A DNA stretch of 64,000 bases. Source: Rhodobacteraceae bacterium M385. Its GTDB lineage: Bacteria; Pseudomonadota; Alphaproteobacteria; Rhodobacterales; Rhodobacteraceae. Made by a program: the position numbers and the translations under genes. The notes under the pieces were generated by a model. The model made no database searches. It worked only from the letters and a program-made list of their open reading frames with translations, and had not been told where the DNA came from. This document shows positions 31,625 through 40,205 of the stretch, in pieces. The stretch is from positions 1,116,001 through 1,180,000 of the forward strand of contig CP081102.1 of the NCBI GenBank assembly GCA_025141835.1. Direction: 5' to 3'. Positions within the stretch are counted from its first letter, which is position 1; every line of letters starts with the position of its first letter.

Positions 31625-32314
31625 ATGAAACGATCCGAAATTAACGAGATTATGGCCGAAGCCGATGCGTTCATGCGCTCTTTTGGGTTCTCCCTGCCGC
31701 CGTTTGCCTATTGGTCCCCCGAAGAAATGCGCGCCAATGCCGATGTTGCCAAGGCGGTGATCGACAGCCGTTTGGGCTGGGACATCACCGATTATGGGCA
31801 GGGCAACTACGACGAATTGGGCCTGTTCCTGTTTACACTGCGCAACGGCCGGCTAAGCGATCTGCAAGCGGGTGGCGGCATGTGTTATGCCGAGAAGCTG
31901 TTGATTTCAAAGCAAGATCAGATCAGCCCCATGCATCGCCATTACCTGAAGGCGGAAGACATCATCAATCGTGGCGGCGCCACGATGGCCATTGAAATGA
32001 ACGGCTCGGCCCCTGACGGCTCGTTCGATCCCGACGCTGGCGGCGTGGTAATGTGCGACGGGATTGAGCGGAAGTTCAAGGCGGGTGAGGTCTTGCTGTT
32101 TGCCCCCGGTGAAAGCGTCACGCTGATGCCCGGCGACTGGCATAAGTTCTGGGGCGAGGGCGGTGACGTGCTGATCGGAGAGGTCTCGACCGTGAACAAC
32201 GACGATACCGATAACTGGTTCCGCGAGCCGATTGGGCGCTTCTCGGCGATCGAGGAAGACGTCGCCCCGACGCATTTGCTGGTCTCTGACTACGAGGAAT
32301 GGCTGCAAGGCTGA
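31625..32314 (+). CDS. D-lyxose/D-mannose-isomerase-like cupin protein
   Basis: 229 residues from the ATG at 31625, with GGAGGA upstream. It resembles the bacterial D-lyxose isomerase group: a helical start MKRSEINEIMAEADAFMRSFGFSLPPFAYW, a conserved MCYAEKLLISKQDQISPMHRHYLKAEDIINRGG carrying the metal ligands (two His and a Glu), then a cupin core with GEVLLFAPGESVTLMPGDWHKFWGEGGDVLIGEVSTVNND. Those enzymes interconvert D-lyxose with D-xylulose or D-mannose with D-fructose. There is no sugar operon around it, so the in vivo sugar is open. Monocistronic; a long palindrome follows. Confidence 0.85.
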   Translation: MKRSEINEIMAEADAFMRSFGFSLPPFAYWSPEEMRANADVAKAVIDSRLGWDITDYGQGNYDELGLFLFTLRNGRLSDLQAGGGMCYAEKLLISKQDQISPMHRHYLKAEDIINRGGATMAIEMNGSAPDGSFDPDAGGVVMCDGIERKFKAGEVLLFAPGESVTLMPGDWHKFWGEGGDVLIGEVSTVNNDDTDNWFREPIGRFSAIEEDVAPTHLLVSDYEEWLQG

Positions 32315-32323
32315 AGCTGAGCC

Positions 32324-32383
32324 GTAGACCGGGCCTTTTGGCCCGGGACAGGTGGGGGCGCCCCGGGCTGAAGCCCGGTCTAC
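32324..32383. repeat. Complex palindrome at the purD 3' end
   Basis: Outer arms GTAGACCGGGC (32324-32334) and GCCCGGTCTAC (32373-32383) are perfect; inside lie GGGCC-TTTT-GGCCC and CCGGGC-TGAA-GCCCGG hairpins. It joins two convergent genes and overlaps the purD stop, so it may terminate both transcripts, although no T-run is present. The design looks like a mobile REP-type element. Confidence 0.6.
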
Positions 32384-33642
32384 AACGCGCGCCAGCCGAT
32401 ATCCGTGCGGTAAAAGCCCTCGGACCAATCGACCCGGTCGGCCATCGCGTAGGCTTGGTTGCGGGCCTCTTGCAGAGTGTTGCCGCGGGCCGTGATGTTC
32501 AAAACCCGCCCGCCCGTGGCGGTGATCTGACCGTCTTTCGCCGTAGTTCCCGCATGGAACACCATTTCTGATGATGTTTCGGGCAGGCCGTCCAGCCCAT
32601 TGATAACGCTGCCTTTATCGTAGCTTCCGGGATAACCCTGTGCGGCCATGACAACGGTAATCGCGTGATCATCGGCCCAGTTTACCTGGGCATCGGCCAG
32701 ACGCGCCTCGGCACAGGCCAGCATCAGATCGAGCGCTTGGCCGCCCAACCGCATCATCAGCACTTGGCATTCGGGGTCGCCAAAACGGGCGTTATATTCC
32801 ACCAACCTTGGCTGGCCATCTTTGATCATCAGGCCCGCATAAAGCACGCCGGTATAGGGGGTGCCGCGCCGGGTCATTTCGGTCATGGTTGGCTTGATGA
32901 TCTGATCCAACGCCGTTTGCGCGATCTCGTCGGTCAGCACGGGGGCGGGGGAATAGGCCCCCATGCCGCCGGTGTTGGGGCCTTTGTCGCCATCGAAGGC
33001 GCGTTTGTGGTCTTGGGCGGTGCCGATGGGCAGGCAAGTTTCACCATCGCACAGGATGAAATACGAGGCCTCTTCGCCGTCCATAAATTCTTCAATCACC
33101 ACTTCTGCGCCCGCGCCGCCGAAGGCACCGTCGAACATATGATCAATGGCGGCCAGCGCCTCATCCTCGGTCATGGCGACGACAACGCCTTTTCCCGCGG
33201 CCAACCCGTCGGCCTTCACCACGATCGGCGCGCCTTGTTGGCGGATGTAGTCCCGCGCGGGTTCGGGTTGCGTGAAGCGTGCCCAAGCCGCCGTGGGGGC
33301 CGAGGCTGCATCGCAAACTTCCTTGGTGAAGGTCTTTGAGGCCTCCAACTGCGCTGCCGCCGCGGTGGGACCGAATGCCAGAATTCCCGCATTCCTCAAC
33401 ATATCCACAACCCCCGCCGCAAGCGGCGCTTCAGGGCCTACGATCACGAAATCAATGGAGTTTTCCACGGCGAACTCGGTCACGGCGCTGGGGTTATCCA
33501 CATCAAGACTTGCACAATCTGCGATTTGCGCGATCCCCGCGTTTCCGGGCGCGACAATCAGGCGGTCGCATTTCGGGTTCTGCAATACCGCCCAAGCAAG
33601 GCTATGTTCACGGCCACCGGAGCCAAGGATAAGGATGTTCAA
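32380..33642 (-). CDS. purD: Phosphoribosylamine--glycine ligase
   Basis: Second enzyme of purine synthesis, making GAR from phosphoribosylamine, glycine and ATP. 420 residues: an N-terminal domain MNILILGSGGREHSLAWA, then VGPEAPLAAGVVD, the ATP-grasp domain with APIVVKADGLAAGKGVVVA, VVIEEFMDGEEASYFIL, AQDHKRAFDGDKGPNTGGMGAYSP, and VEYNARFGDPECQVLMMRL, and a C-terminal domain with HAGTTAKDGQITATGGRVLNI. All signature motifs are intact. Its stop lies inside a 60-bp palindrome. It is divergent from the GRDP-like gene; no purine operator was recognised. Confidence 0.97.
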   Translation of the reverse strand: MNILILGSGGREHSLAWAVLQNPKCDRLIVAPGNAGIAQIADCASLDVDNPSAVTEFAVENSIDFVIVGPEAPLAAGVVDMLRNAGILAFGPTAAAAQLEASKTFTKEVCDAASAPTAAWARFTQPEPARDYIRQQGAPIVVKADGLAAGKGVVVAMTEDEALAAIDHMFDGAFGGAGAEVVIEEFMDGEEASYFILCDGETCLPIGTAQDHKRAFDGDKGPNTGGMGAYSPAPVLTDEIAQTALDQIIKPTMTEMTRRGTPYTGVLYAGLMIKDGQPRLVEYNARFGDPECQVLMMRLGGQALDLMLACAEARLADAQVNWADDHAITVVMAAQGYPGSYDKGSVINGLDGLPETSSEMVFHAGTTAKDGQITATGGRVLNITARGNTLQEARNQAYAMADRVDWSEGFYRTDIGWRAL

Positions 33643-33703
33643 CGTCGTGCCCCTTCTGCTAACTTGGGCCTAGGCATAAAGAGCAAGCGGGGAGGGCACA
33701 ACC

Positions 33704-34498
33704 ATGCGAAATCCAGAGCTTTGGACGCGGCTAAAGGCCCACACCTTCGACGGGCCGGGAAGTGCGCCTTACTCGGTCAAGCTGGCCCGCGCGCAGGGCT
33801 GGTCACGCCCCTTTACCTTGCGCGTGATCGAAGAGTATCGCCGGTTCCTCTACCTCACCCAAGTCAGCCCAAGGCAAGTCACGCCGAGCCAGACGGTGGA
33901 TGCCGCATGGCACCTGCATCTGACCTACACCCGCGATTATTGGGAGGATTTCTGCCCCAACGTGATCGGCAAGCCCATCCACCACCAACCCTGCGCGGGC
34001 GACGAGGAAATGCCGCGTTATCGCGACCAGTTCGCCGCGACCAAGGCGCTTTATGAAGCCGAGTTCGGGGGAGAGCCGCCAAGGGACATTTGGGGCCGCG
34101 AAGACGCGACAAAGCGCAGACCAAGGCGGCAGTTGCTGAGGGACGAGACCGGAGGCGCCGATGGCGGGCTGATCTTCATCGCCATTGCCGGCTGCCTTGT
34201 TTTGTGGGTCGTGCGGCCTGACACCCATTGGGTGGTCTACGCGGTTATCATGGTCGTGGCCTTCGCGCTGTCCGCCCTATTGGCGCGGCCCAATGGTCGG
34301 CGAAAGCGGCGACCCAAGCAGGGGGACGACGGCAGCTATATTGAGACATCGAGCGATGATAGCTCCGGCAGTGGCCGCTCTCATAGTAGCAGCGACAAAC
34401 ATAGCAGCGGGCGCGGGTTCTGGGCCACGCTGTTTGATGGTGACGGCGACGGGGATAGTGGTAGTGACGGCGGCGGGTGCGGCGGATGCGGAGACTAG
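33704..34498 (+). CDS. GRDP-like (DUF1399-like) membrane protein with Gly/Asp/Cys-rich tail
   Basis: 264 residues. The N-terminal domain (about 1-130) contains VIEEYRRFLYL and DAAWHLHLTYTRDYWEDFCPNVIGKPIHHQP, close to the WH-x-H motif of plant glycine-rich domain proteins and their bacterial relatives. Two membrane helices follow (about 151-166 and 170-190: LIFIAIAGCLVLWVV; WVVYAVIMVVAFALSALLA), then a Ser/Asp/Gly-rich stretch and an end GGGCGGCGD like that of TPM/YgcG-type proteins. Function unknown; the His-rich motif may bind metal. Four bases upstream of xseA and in the same direction, so probably co-transcribed. Confidence 0.7.
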   Translation: MRNPELWTRLKAHTFDGPGSAPYSVKLARAQGWSRPFTLRVIEEYRRFLYLTQVSPRQVTPSQTVDAAWHLHLTYTRDYWEDFCPNVIGKPIHHQPCAGDEEMPRYRDQFAATKALYEAEFGGEPPRDIWGREDATKRRPRRQLLRDETGGADGGLIFIAIAGCLVLWVVRPDTHWVVYAVIMVVAFALSALLARPNGRRKRRPKQGDDGSYIETSSDDSSGSGRSHSSSDKHSSGRGFWATLFDGDGDGDSGSDGGGCGGCGD

Positions 34499-34501
34499 GC
34501 G

Positions 34502-36097
34502 ATGAATGATCTGATCGACGACGATAGCGGGAACGGCAATTCCCCGGAATTCACCGTCAGCGAGCTGTCCGGCGCGGTCAAACGCACCGTGGAAGGCGCG
34601 TTTTCCCATGTGCGTGTGCGCGGCGAGGTGGGGCGGCTATCGCTGCCGCGCTCGGGCCATATCTATCTGGATTTGAAGGATGATCGTAGCGTTCTGGCCT
34701 CGGTCGTGTGGAAGGGTGTCGCCTCGCGGTTGACCCATCAGCCGGAGGAGGGGATGGAGGTTATAGCCACCGGCCGGCTCACGACTTTCCCCGGCCAATC
34801 GAAGTACCAGCTGGTGATCGACGATCTGCAACCCGCAGGGGCGGGCGCGTTGATGGCGATGCTGGAAAAGCGCCGCAAGGCCTTGGCGGCGGAGGGGTTG
34901 TTTGATGACGCCCGCAAGCAACGCCTGCCGTTTCTGCCCGAGGTGATCGGGGTCGTTACCTCGCCTTCCGGCGCGGTGATCCGCGATATTCTGCACCGTT
35001 TGCGCGACAGGTTTCCCCGCAAGGTACTGATCTGGCCGGTTGCCGTGCAGGGCCCGAAATGTGCGCCGGAAGTGGCCAATGCGATACGGGGCTTCAACGC
35101 CCTGACGCCCGGCGGCGCGTTGCCAAGGCCAGACCTGTTGATTGTGGCGCGCGGCGGCGGCTCGCTCGAAGATCTTTGGGGCTTCAACGAAGAAGCGGTG
35201 GTGCGTGCAGCGGCGGAAAGCGCCATTCCGTTGATCTCGGCCGTGGGGCATGAGACGGACACGACGCTGATTGACTACGCCTCCGACTACCGCGCGCCCA
35301 CGCCCACGGGGGCGGCGGAAAAGGCGGTGCCGGTGCGCATGGATATGCTCAACTGGTTGCGCCAGCAGGAGGGTATTCTGACCCGCGGCATCACCGGGGC
35401 GTTGACCGCCCGCCAGCAGCGTTTGACCGACCTTGGCCGCGCTTTGCCCCGGCCCGAGGCGTTGATGGAACCGGCGCGGCAACGGCTCGACTTGGCCAGC
35501 CTGCGCCTTGCGCCTGCCTTGGCGAGCCGCACGAAAGATGCGCGAGCGCAGTTGGAGAGGTTGTCTTCGCGCCTTGATCCGGCGCTGGATCGCGCCGTGG
35601 CTCGCAAGCGGCTGGCTTTGGGCGAACGCGCCGCTGGGCTGACACCTGCGCGTTTGGCGGGTGTTGCCCGGCAGGGTCGCCGCGATCTGGACCGTTTGGC
35701 CGCCCGCCTTGATCCGCAGAGATTAACGGCGAGGACATCGCAGATGGAGGAGCAGTTGGCAGCCGTCGGCACGCGCTTTGCGCAAGCGGCAGTGCAATCG
35801 GTTATCCGCCGTCGAGAGGCGTTGGACGGCTTGGAACGCTTGCGCCGGACCTTGGGCTATCAGGAAACCCTGGGGCGCGGCTATGCGGTGATCCGTGCCG
35901 GCGAAGACGTGCTGACCACCAAGGCGCAGGCCGAGGGGCATGCAGCGATGGAAATCCAGTTTGCCGACGGCCGCCTTGGTGTCACCCCCACCGGGGCCAC
36001 GCCGAAGGCGGCACCCAAGAAGACCAGCAAGACGGGCGCCAAGTCGGGCACGGGCAAACCAAAGCCGCCCGAAGGCGGCCAGGGTAGTTTGTTCTAA
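34502..36097 (+). CDS. xseA: Exodeoxyribonuclease VII large subunit
   Basis: 531 residues. XseA with XseB forms the ATP-independent exonuclease that degrades single-stranded DNA to short acid-soluble pieces in mismatch repair. N-terminal OB-fold (about 15-120: FTVSELSGAVKRTVEGAF, VRGEVGRLSLPRSGHIYLDLKDD, VIATGRLTTFPGQSKYQL), then the catalytic domain with IGVVTSPSGAVIRDILHRLRDR, ARGGGSLEDLWGFNEE and SAVGHETDTTLIDYASDYRAPTPT, and a long coiled coil (about 290-460). A Lys/Pro-rich tail follows. No xseB is adjacent, as often in alphaproteobacteria. Confidence 0.96.
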   Translation: MNDLIDDDSGNGNSPEFTVSELSGAVKRTVEGAFSHVRVRGEVGRLSLPRSGHIYLDLKDDRSVLASVVWKGVASRLTHQPEEGMEVIATGRLTTFPGQSKYQLVIDDLQPAGAGALMAMLEKRRKALAAEGLFDDARKQRLPFLPEVIGVVTSPSGAVIRDILHRLRDRFPRKVLIWPVAVQGPKCAPEVANAIRGFNALTPGGALPRPDLLIVARGGGSLEDLWGFNEEAVVRAAAESAIPLISAVGHETDTTLIDYASDYRAPTPTGAAEKAVPVRMDMLNWLRQQEGILTRGITGALTARQQRLTDLGRALPRPEALMEPARQRLDLASLRLAPALASRTKDARAQLERLSSRLDPALDRAVARKRLALGERAAGLTPARLAGVARQGRRDLDRLAARLDPQRLTARTSQMEEQLAAVGTRFAQAAVQSVIRRREALDGLERLRRTLGYQETLGRGYAVIRAGEDVLTTKAQAEGHAAMEIQFADGRLGVTPTGATPKAAPKKTSKTGAKSGTGKPKPPEGGQGSLF

Positions 36098-36113
36098 GCG
36101 GTGAAGGCGGGCT

Positions 36114-37163
36114 TTAGCGCCCCCGAATACGCGGGTCCAAAGCGTCACGAAGGCCATCCCCGATGTAGTTCACCGACAGCACGGTGAGCGAGATGAACAG
36201 GCCGGGCCAGATCACACGCTCGGGGTTCTGGCTCAGCCAATCGGTGGCATCAAAAAGCAGGCGGCCCCATGTGGGGAAGTCTGACGGGAAGCCGAGGCCC
36301 AGAAACGACAGCGCCGATTCCGTGATGATCGCGTTGGCAATCCCAAGGGTCGCCGACACCATGATCGAGGACATCACGTTGGGCAGCACATGGCGCAGGA
36401 TCAGCCGCCAGGGCGGCGTGCCGATGGACCGGGCAGCGAGCACGAATTCACGCTCTTTCAGGGCCAGCACATCGCCTCGCACAACACGGGCGGTTTGCAT
36501 CCAGGAGGTCAGGCCAATGACCACAACGATCAGCACGAAGATCCCGCCCTCGGGCCCGAACGCGTTTCGCAACGTGTCACGGAACAGCATGATGATGACG
36601 AGCAGAAGCGGCAGCAGCGGCATGGCAAGGAACAGGTCGGTCAGGCGCATCAGCGGCCCGTCGATCTTTTTAAAGTAGCCCGCCAGAACGCCAATCAGCG
36701 TCCCGAAGAACAGCGCCAGAAGCATCGCTGTCAGACCCACCGCAATGGAGGTCTGCCCCCCCACCATCATCCGAGCCAGCGTATCACGGCCCAATTGGTC
36801 CGCGCCAAGGGGATGAGCCCAAGACACTTTCAGCGCGTAAATTGGGTTGGCACGGCTGAATTCCTCGGGCGATAGGAAACACGCGGGCATATCTCTGAAC
36901 CATGCGGCCCAACCTTCGGGCGAAAACCATCCGCCCCCCACGCCCAAGCACGCGATGATGTGGTTCGTATTGCGCGCCCGAATGTCGATGTAGGTGCTTT
37001 CCAGCGTCCAGAACAGCGGCCCGAGATAGACGAACAACAGCGAGAAAATGAAGAACCCAAGCCCGAAGAGCGCGCCCTTGTGGGTGCGGAACTGGTCCCA
37101 TACGTCCCACCATTGGTTGCGCGGGGCACGGGTGGTTTGGATGTCGGCTGAGGTCTCAGTCAT
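36114..37163 (-). CDS. Oligopeptide-type ABC transporter permease (OppC/DppC-like)
   Basis: 349 residues with six membrane helices. An extended periplasmic loop after helix 1 (about 55-120) carries cysteines (HIIACLGVGGGW, MPACFLSPEE). The permease signature appears as LAARSIGTPPWRLILRHVLPN (EAA-type loop). The N-terminal cytosolic segment (RNQWWDVWDQFRTHKGALFGL) is typical of DppC-like proteins. With the OppB-like partner upstream (eight-base overlap) it forms the channel of the peptide importer encoded from 42.5 to 36.1 kb. Last gene of that operon. Confidence 0.93.
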   Translation of the reverse strand: MTETSADIQTTRAPRNQWWDVWDQFRTHKGALFGLGFFIFSLLFVYLGPLFWTLESTYIDIRARNTNHIIACLGVGGGWFSPEGWAAWFRDMPACFLSPEEFSRANPIYALKVSWAHPLGADQLGRDTLARMMVGGQTSIAVGLTAMLLALFFGTLIGVLAGYFKKIDGPLMRLTDLFLAMPLLPLLLVIIMLFRDTLRNAFGPEGGIFVLIVVVIGLTSWMQTARVVRGDVLALKEREFVLAARSIGTPPWRLILRHVLPNVMSSIMVSATLGIANAIITESALSFLGLGFPSDFPTWGRLLFDATDWLSQNPERVIWPGLFISLTVLSVNYIGDGLRDALDPRIRGR

Positions 37164-38163
37164 AACGAATCCTCGGGTCGAGTACGCCGTAGAGGATATC
37201 GGCGATAAGGTTAAAGAGCACGATCAGGACCGCGAAGATGAAGCTGACGGTCTGCACCACTGGCACGTCGCCCGCTTGAATGGCGATGATCAGAAGCTGG
37301 CCAATGCCGTTCACCTTGAACACCTGTTCAGTGATGATCGCGCCGCCAAAGACGGCGGGCACGTTGAGCGCGATCACGGTGACCACGGGGATCATCGAGT
37401 TGCGCAGGACATGGACCAGAACCACAACGCTTTCGCCCAGGCCCTTGGCCCGCGCCGTGCGCACATAATCCTGGTTCAGGTTGTCCAGCATCGAAGCCCG
37501 CATGTAGCGGCTGATTTGCGACGCATTGAACAGGCCAAGCACCATCACCGGCATAATCATCTGGCGGATCTGGGCCCAGAAGCTTTCCCAGTCCGTGACT
37601 TCGAGGGTGGTGTCATAGACCGAAGGGAACCAGCCAAGGTTCACAGCGAAGATTACGATGAACAAGACGCCGGTGAAGAAGGTCGGGACCGAGAACCCGA
37701 TCATCGAAATGAACGTACCGATCTGGTCGAACCACGAATATTGCTTGTAGGCCGAAATCACGCCAAGCGGCACCGCGATCAGGATGCCGACAATGTAGGA
37801 AGTGCCCACAACCCAAAGGGTCTGCGGCATCCGCTGCATGATCAGCTCCATTACCGGAGAGCGGGTCTGGTAGCTGATGATCCGGGGGCCATCGGGCGCC
37901 ATCGCGGTGCCGAACCAACCGTCAATCATGTGCAAAGGCTCGTCCCAGACCATCAGTTTGAGCCATTTGAAGTATTGTACAAAGATCGGGTCGTTCACCC
38001 CAAGGCTTTCGCGGATCGCTTCTCGCACCTCTGGCGGGATCGTCAGGGGCAGGCCCGCTGTCGGGTCCGAGGGGCTGAGTTTCACAATCAGGAAGATCAC
38101 GAAACTAATGAAAATCAACGTCGGGATCGCAAGGATCAGGCGACGGATGGTGAAAGTCAGCAT
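37156..38163 (-). CDS. Oligopeptide-type ABC transporter permease (OppB/DppB-like)
   Basis: 335 residues from the ATG at 38163 (MLTFTIRRLILAIPTLIFISFVIFLIV), the usual N-terminus of DppB-type permeases; the frame is open 13 codons further up. Six membrane helices and the EAA-type loop YVRTARAKGLGESVVVLVHVLRNSMIPVVTVIA are present. The periplasmic region between helices 1 and 2 includes SLGVNDPIFVQYFKWLKLMV. It pairs with the OppC-like gene and lies 239 bp downstream of the binding-protein gene, with a strong hairpin between them. Confidence 0.93.
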   Translation of the reverse strand: MLTFTIRRLILAIPTLIFISFVIFLIVKLSPSDPTAGLPLTIPPEVREAIRESLGVNDPIFVQYFKWLKLMVWDEPLHMIDGWFGTAMAPDGPRIISYQTRSPVMELIMQRMPQTLWVVGTSYIVGILIAVPLGVISAYKQYSWFDQIGTFISMIGFSVPTFFTGVLFIVIFAVNLGWFPSVYDTTLEVTDWESFWAQIRQMIMPVMVLGLFNASQISRYMRASMLDNLNQDYVRTARAKGLGESVVVLVHVLRNSMIPVVTVIALNVPAVFGGAIITEQVFKVNGIGQLLIIAIQAGDVPVVQTVSFIFAVLIVLFNLIADILYGVLDPRIRYD

Positions 38164-38355
38164 ATCAGGCGGCCTCTCGCGCGGCGCTAAACTCAGTTCC
38201 AATAAGGTCCGCCGCTGCCCGGTCCGTCATTGCGCGCGCATGGCCCAAGGGGACACCTGCGAGGAGCGTAGCGAGGAGGGGGTGGGGAAGGGGGGACCGC
38301 ATGGGAATTGGGTTCTGCCTACAAAGATTAGGTGGATGGTTGAGAAACGCGGGGT

Positions 38356-38386
38356 GCCCCGCCCCCTGAGAGTAAGGGGGCGGGGC
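38356..38386 (-). terminator. Intercistronic hairpin after the binding-protein gene
   Basis: A perfect 11-bp GC stem (GCCCCGCCCCC 38356-38366 / GGGGGCGGGGC 38376-38386) with a nine-base loop follows the binding-protein stop by 17 bp. No T-run follows on the minus strand, so it may act as partial terminator or as a 3' stabiliser that lets the binding protein be made in excess over the permeases. Confidence 0.6.
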
Positions 38387-38402
38387 GATCGTTCAGGTCA
38401 CA

Positions 38403-40124
38403 TTACTCAGGAATGCGGTACCATTCGGCGATGTTCCACAGCTCGCTGTCCCAGTCGGACATACGGATGCCGCCCAAGGAGTTGGCGTGTGCGGACACAC
38501 CACCACGGTGAACCAGTGGGATGATGGAGTACGACTGCATAATCATGTCGTTCATCGCCATCGCCAGTTCGCCACGGGCTGCAAGGTCAGCCGTTCCGGC
38601 CATTTCGGCGACCAGCTCGTCATAGGCTGGGTCACAGTAACGCTGGATGTTGGCACCCTGCCACTGGGTGTCGGGACCAGGAATGTCCGAGCAGAGCCAG
38701 TTGGCCATATACGCCTGTGGGTCAACACCGGCGAAGTTGTTCGTGTACATTTCGATGTCAGCGTAGAACTTCTGGAACGTATCCGGGGAAGCCGGATCGC
38801 CGCCGAAGAACACGGATGCGTCGATGTTACGAAGCTCGGCGTCGATGCCGATCTCGGCCCACCACTGCTTCACCAGTGCCTGCGTGTCCTGACGGACGGC
38901 GTTGGTGGAGGTCTGGTAGAGCACGGAGAGTGGCACACCATCCAATTCGCGGATGCCGTCGCCGTCGGTGTCAACGATGCCAGCTTCATCCAGCAGAGCG
39001 TTGGCGCCGGCGATGTCCTGCACAAGGCAGCCATCGTTGGCAGTAGACGCATAGGCCGCAGGAGCGGGCAGAACGTTACAGGTAGGCTGACCACCAGCGC
39101 CGTAGCCGACTTCAACCAGCAAGGCGCGGTCGATGGCCATGGACATGGCTTGACCCACTGCGGGATGTGTCAGGAACGGATGCTCGCCCCCTTCAACGGT
39201 GGAGCGCAGGTCGCCCAGTGCCGGATCAGGGTTGGTCTGGTTCAGGTGCAGACGCTCAACGGACGTACCGAAGGCAGTCACAACGGTACCGTTCCCCTGT
39301 GCTTCCATCTGGCTCAGGATCGTGGGGTCGATCTGAAGGTTCCAAGCGTAGTCAAATTCGCCTGTTTCCAGAACCGAACGTGCCGCTGCCGTTGCATCGC
39401 CGCCGCCTTTGAAGGTCACGGTCGCGAAGTGGGGCTGATCTGGCACACGGTAGTTGTCGTTTGCGGCCAGTTCGATCACGTCGTTCGGACGGAAATCGGT
39501 CACAACGAAGGGACCGGTGCCGATGGGGCCGAAGTTGGCCTCGGTGCACTCAGGCGCGCGCGCGCCAAGGCAGTCAGCGAACTGAGCGGCCTGGATGATC
39601 GGGCTCTCGGAGCCGACCAGCGCGGTGTAGGGGAACGGCGTGGGTGCGTCGAACGTGATCTGGATCGTGGTGTCGTCCACGGCCACGATGCTTTCAACAC
39701 CGTCAAAGTAGGATGCCTGTGCGCAACCGCCTTCGGGGTGGGTGCAATATTCCCACGTGAACACGGCGTCTGCCGCGGTCATCGCGCTGCCATCGGACCA
39801 CAGGATGCCTTCCTGAAGCTGCCAAGTAATCTGGGTCAGGTCTTCCGAGATGCCGCCGTTTTCAACGGTTGGAATGTCTGCGGCAAGCCAAGGAACCATG
39901 GCGCCCGTGTCATCAAAACGCGCAAGGCTTTCGAGAACCAGCGACGCGGCCTCAACCTCTTTCGTGCCGCCCGACAGGAACGGGTTCATCGTGGATGGCG
40001 CTTGCCAATAGATGATGTTGAGGTGGCCCGAGCCACCGCGGGCAAGGTGCCCGTCGGCCAGCGCGGCCAGTGGAGCGCAGGCGAATGCCGCCGCGGCTCC
40101 GAGAAGGATGGATGTACGTTTCAT
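38403..40124 (-). CDS. Peptide ABC transporter substrate-binding protein (SBP_bac_5)
   Basis: 573 residues. A Sec signal peptide (KRTSILLGAAAAFACAPLAALA) with a cut near ALA-DG at 23/24 sends it to the periplasm. The mature protein fits the OppA/DppA cluster: NIIYWQAPSTMNPFL, WQLQEGILWSDGSAMTAADAVFTWEYC, VTDFRPNDVIELAANDNYR, LNQTNPD, QAMSMAIDRALLVEVGYG. It delivers peptides or related ligands to the two downstream permeases. Several cysteines (CTHPEGGCAQ, CLGARAPEC) suggest disulfides. Its position within the operon, with ATPases upstream and permeases downstream, is as in many Roseobacter importers. Confidence 0.93.
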   Translation of the reverse strand: MKRTSILLGAAAAFACAPLAALADGHLARGGSGHLNIIYWQAPSTMNPFLSGGTKEVEAASLVLESLARFDDTGAMVPWLAADIPTVENGGISEDLTQITWQLQEGILWSDGSAMTAADAVFTWEYCTHPEGGCAQASYFDGVESIVAVDDTTIQITFDAPTPFPYTALVGSESPIIQAAQFADCLGARAPECTEANFGPIGTGPFVVTDFRPNDVIELAANDNYRVPDQPHFATVTFKGGGDATAAARSVLETGEFDYAWNLQIDPTILSQMEAQGNGTVVTAFGTSVERLHLNQTNPDPALGDLRSTVEGGEHPFLTHPAVGQAMSMAIDRALLVEVGYGAGGQPTCNVLPAPAAYASTANDGCLVQDIAGANALLDEAGIVDTDGDGIRELDGVPLSVLYQTSTNAVRQDTQALVKQWWAEIGIDAELRNIDASVFFGGDPASPDTFQKFYADIEMYTNNFAGVDPQAYMANWLCSDIPGPDTQWQGANIQRYCDPAYDELVAEMAGTADLAARGELAMAMNDMIMQSYSIIPLVHRGGVSAHANSLGGIRMSDWDSELWNIAEWYRIPE

Positions 40125-40205
40125 CTTGGTTTTCTCTCTCCTTATTGGTTTCGTTTACCTTTTCAGGCGTTTTCTTCTGCCACCTTTTCGGCGGTCTTTT
40201 TGTGT

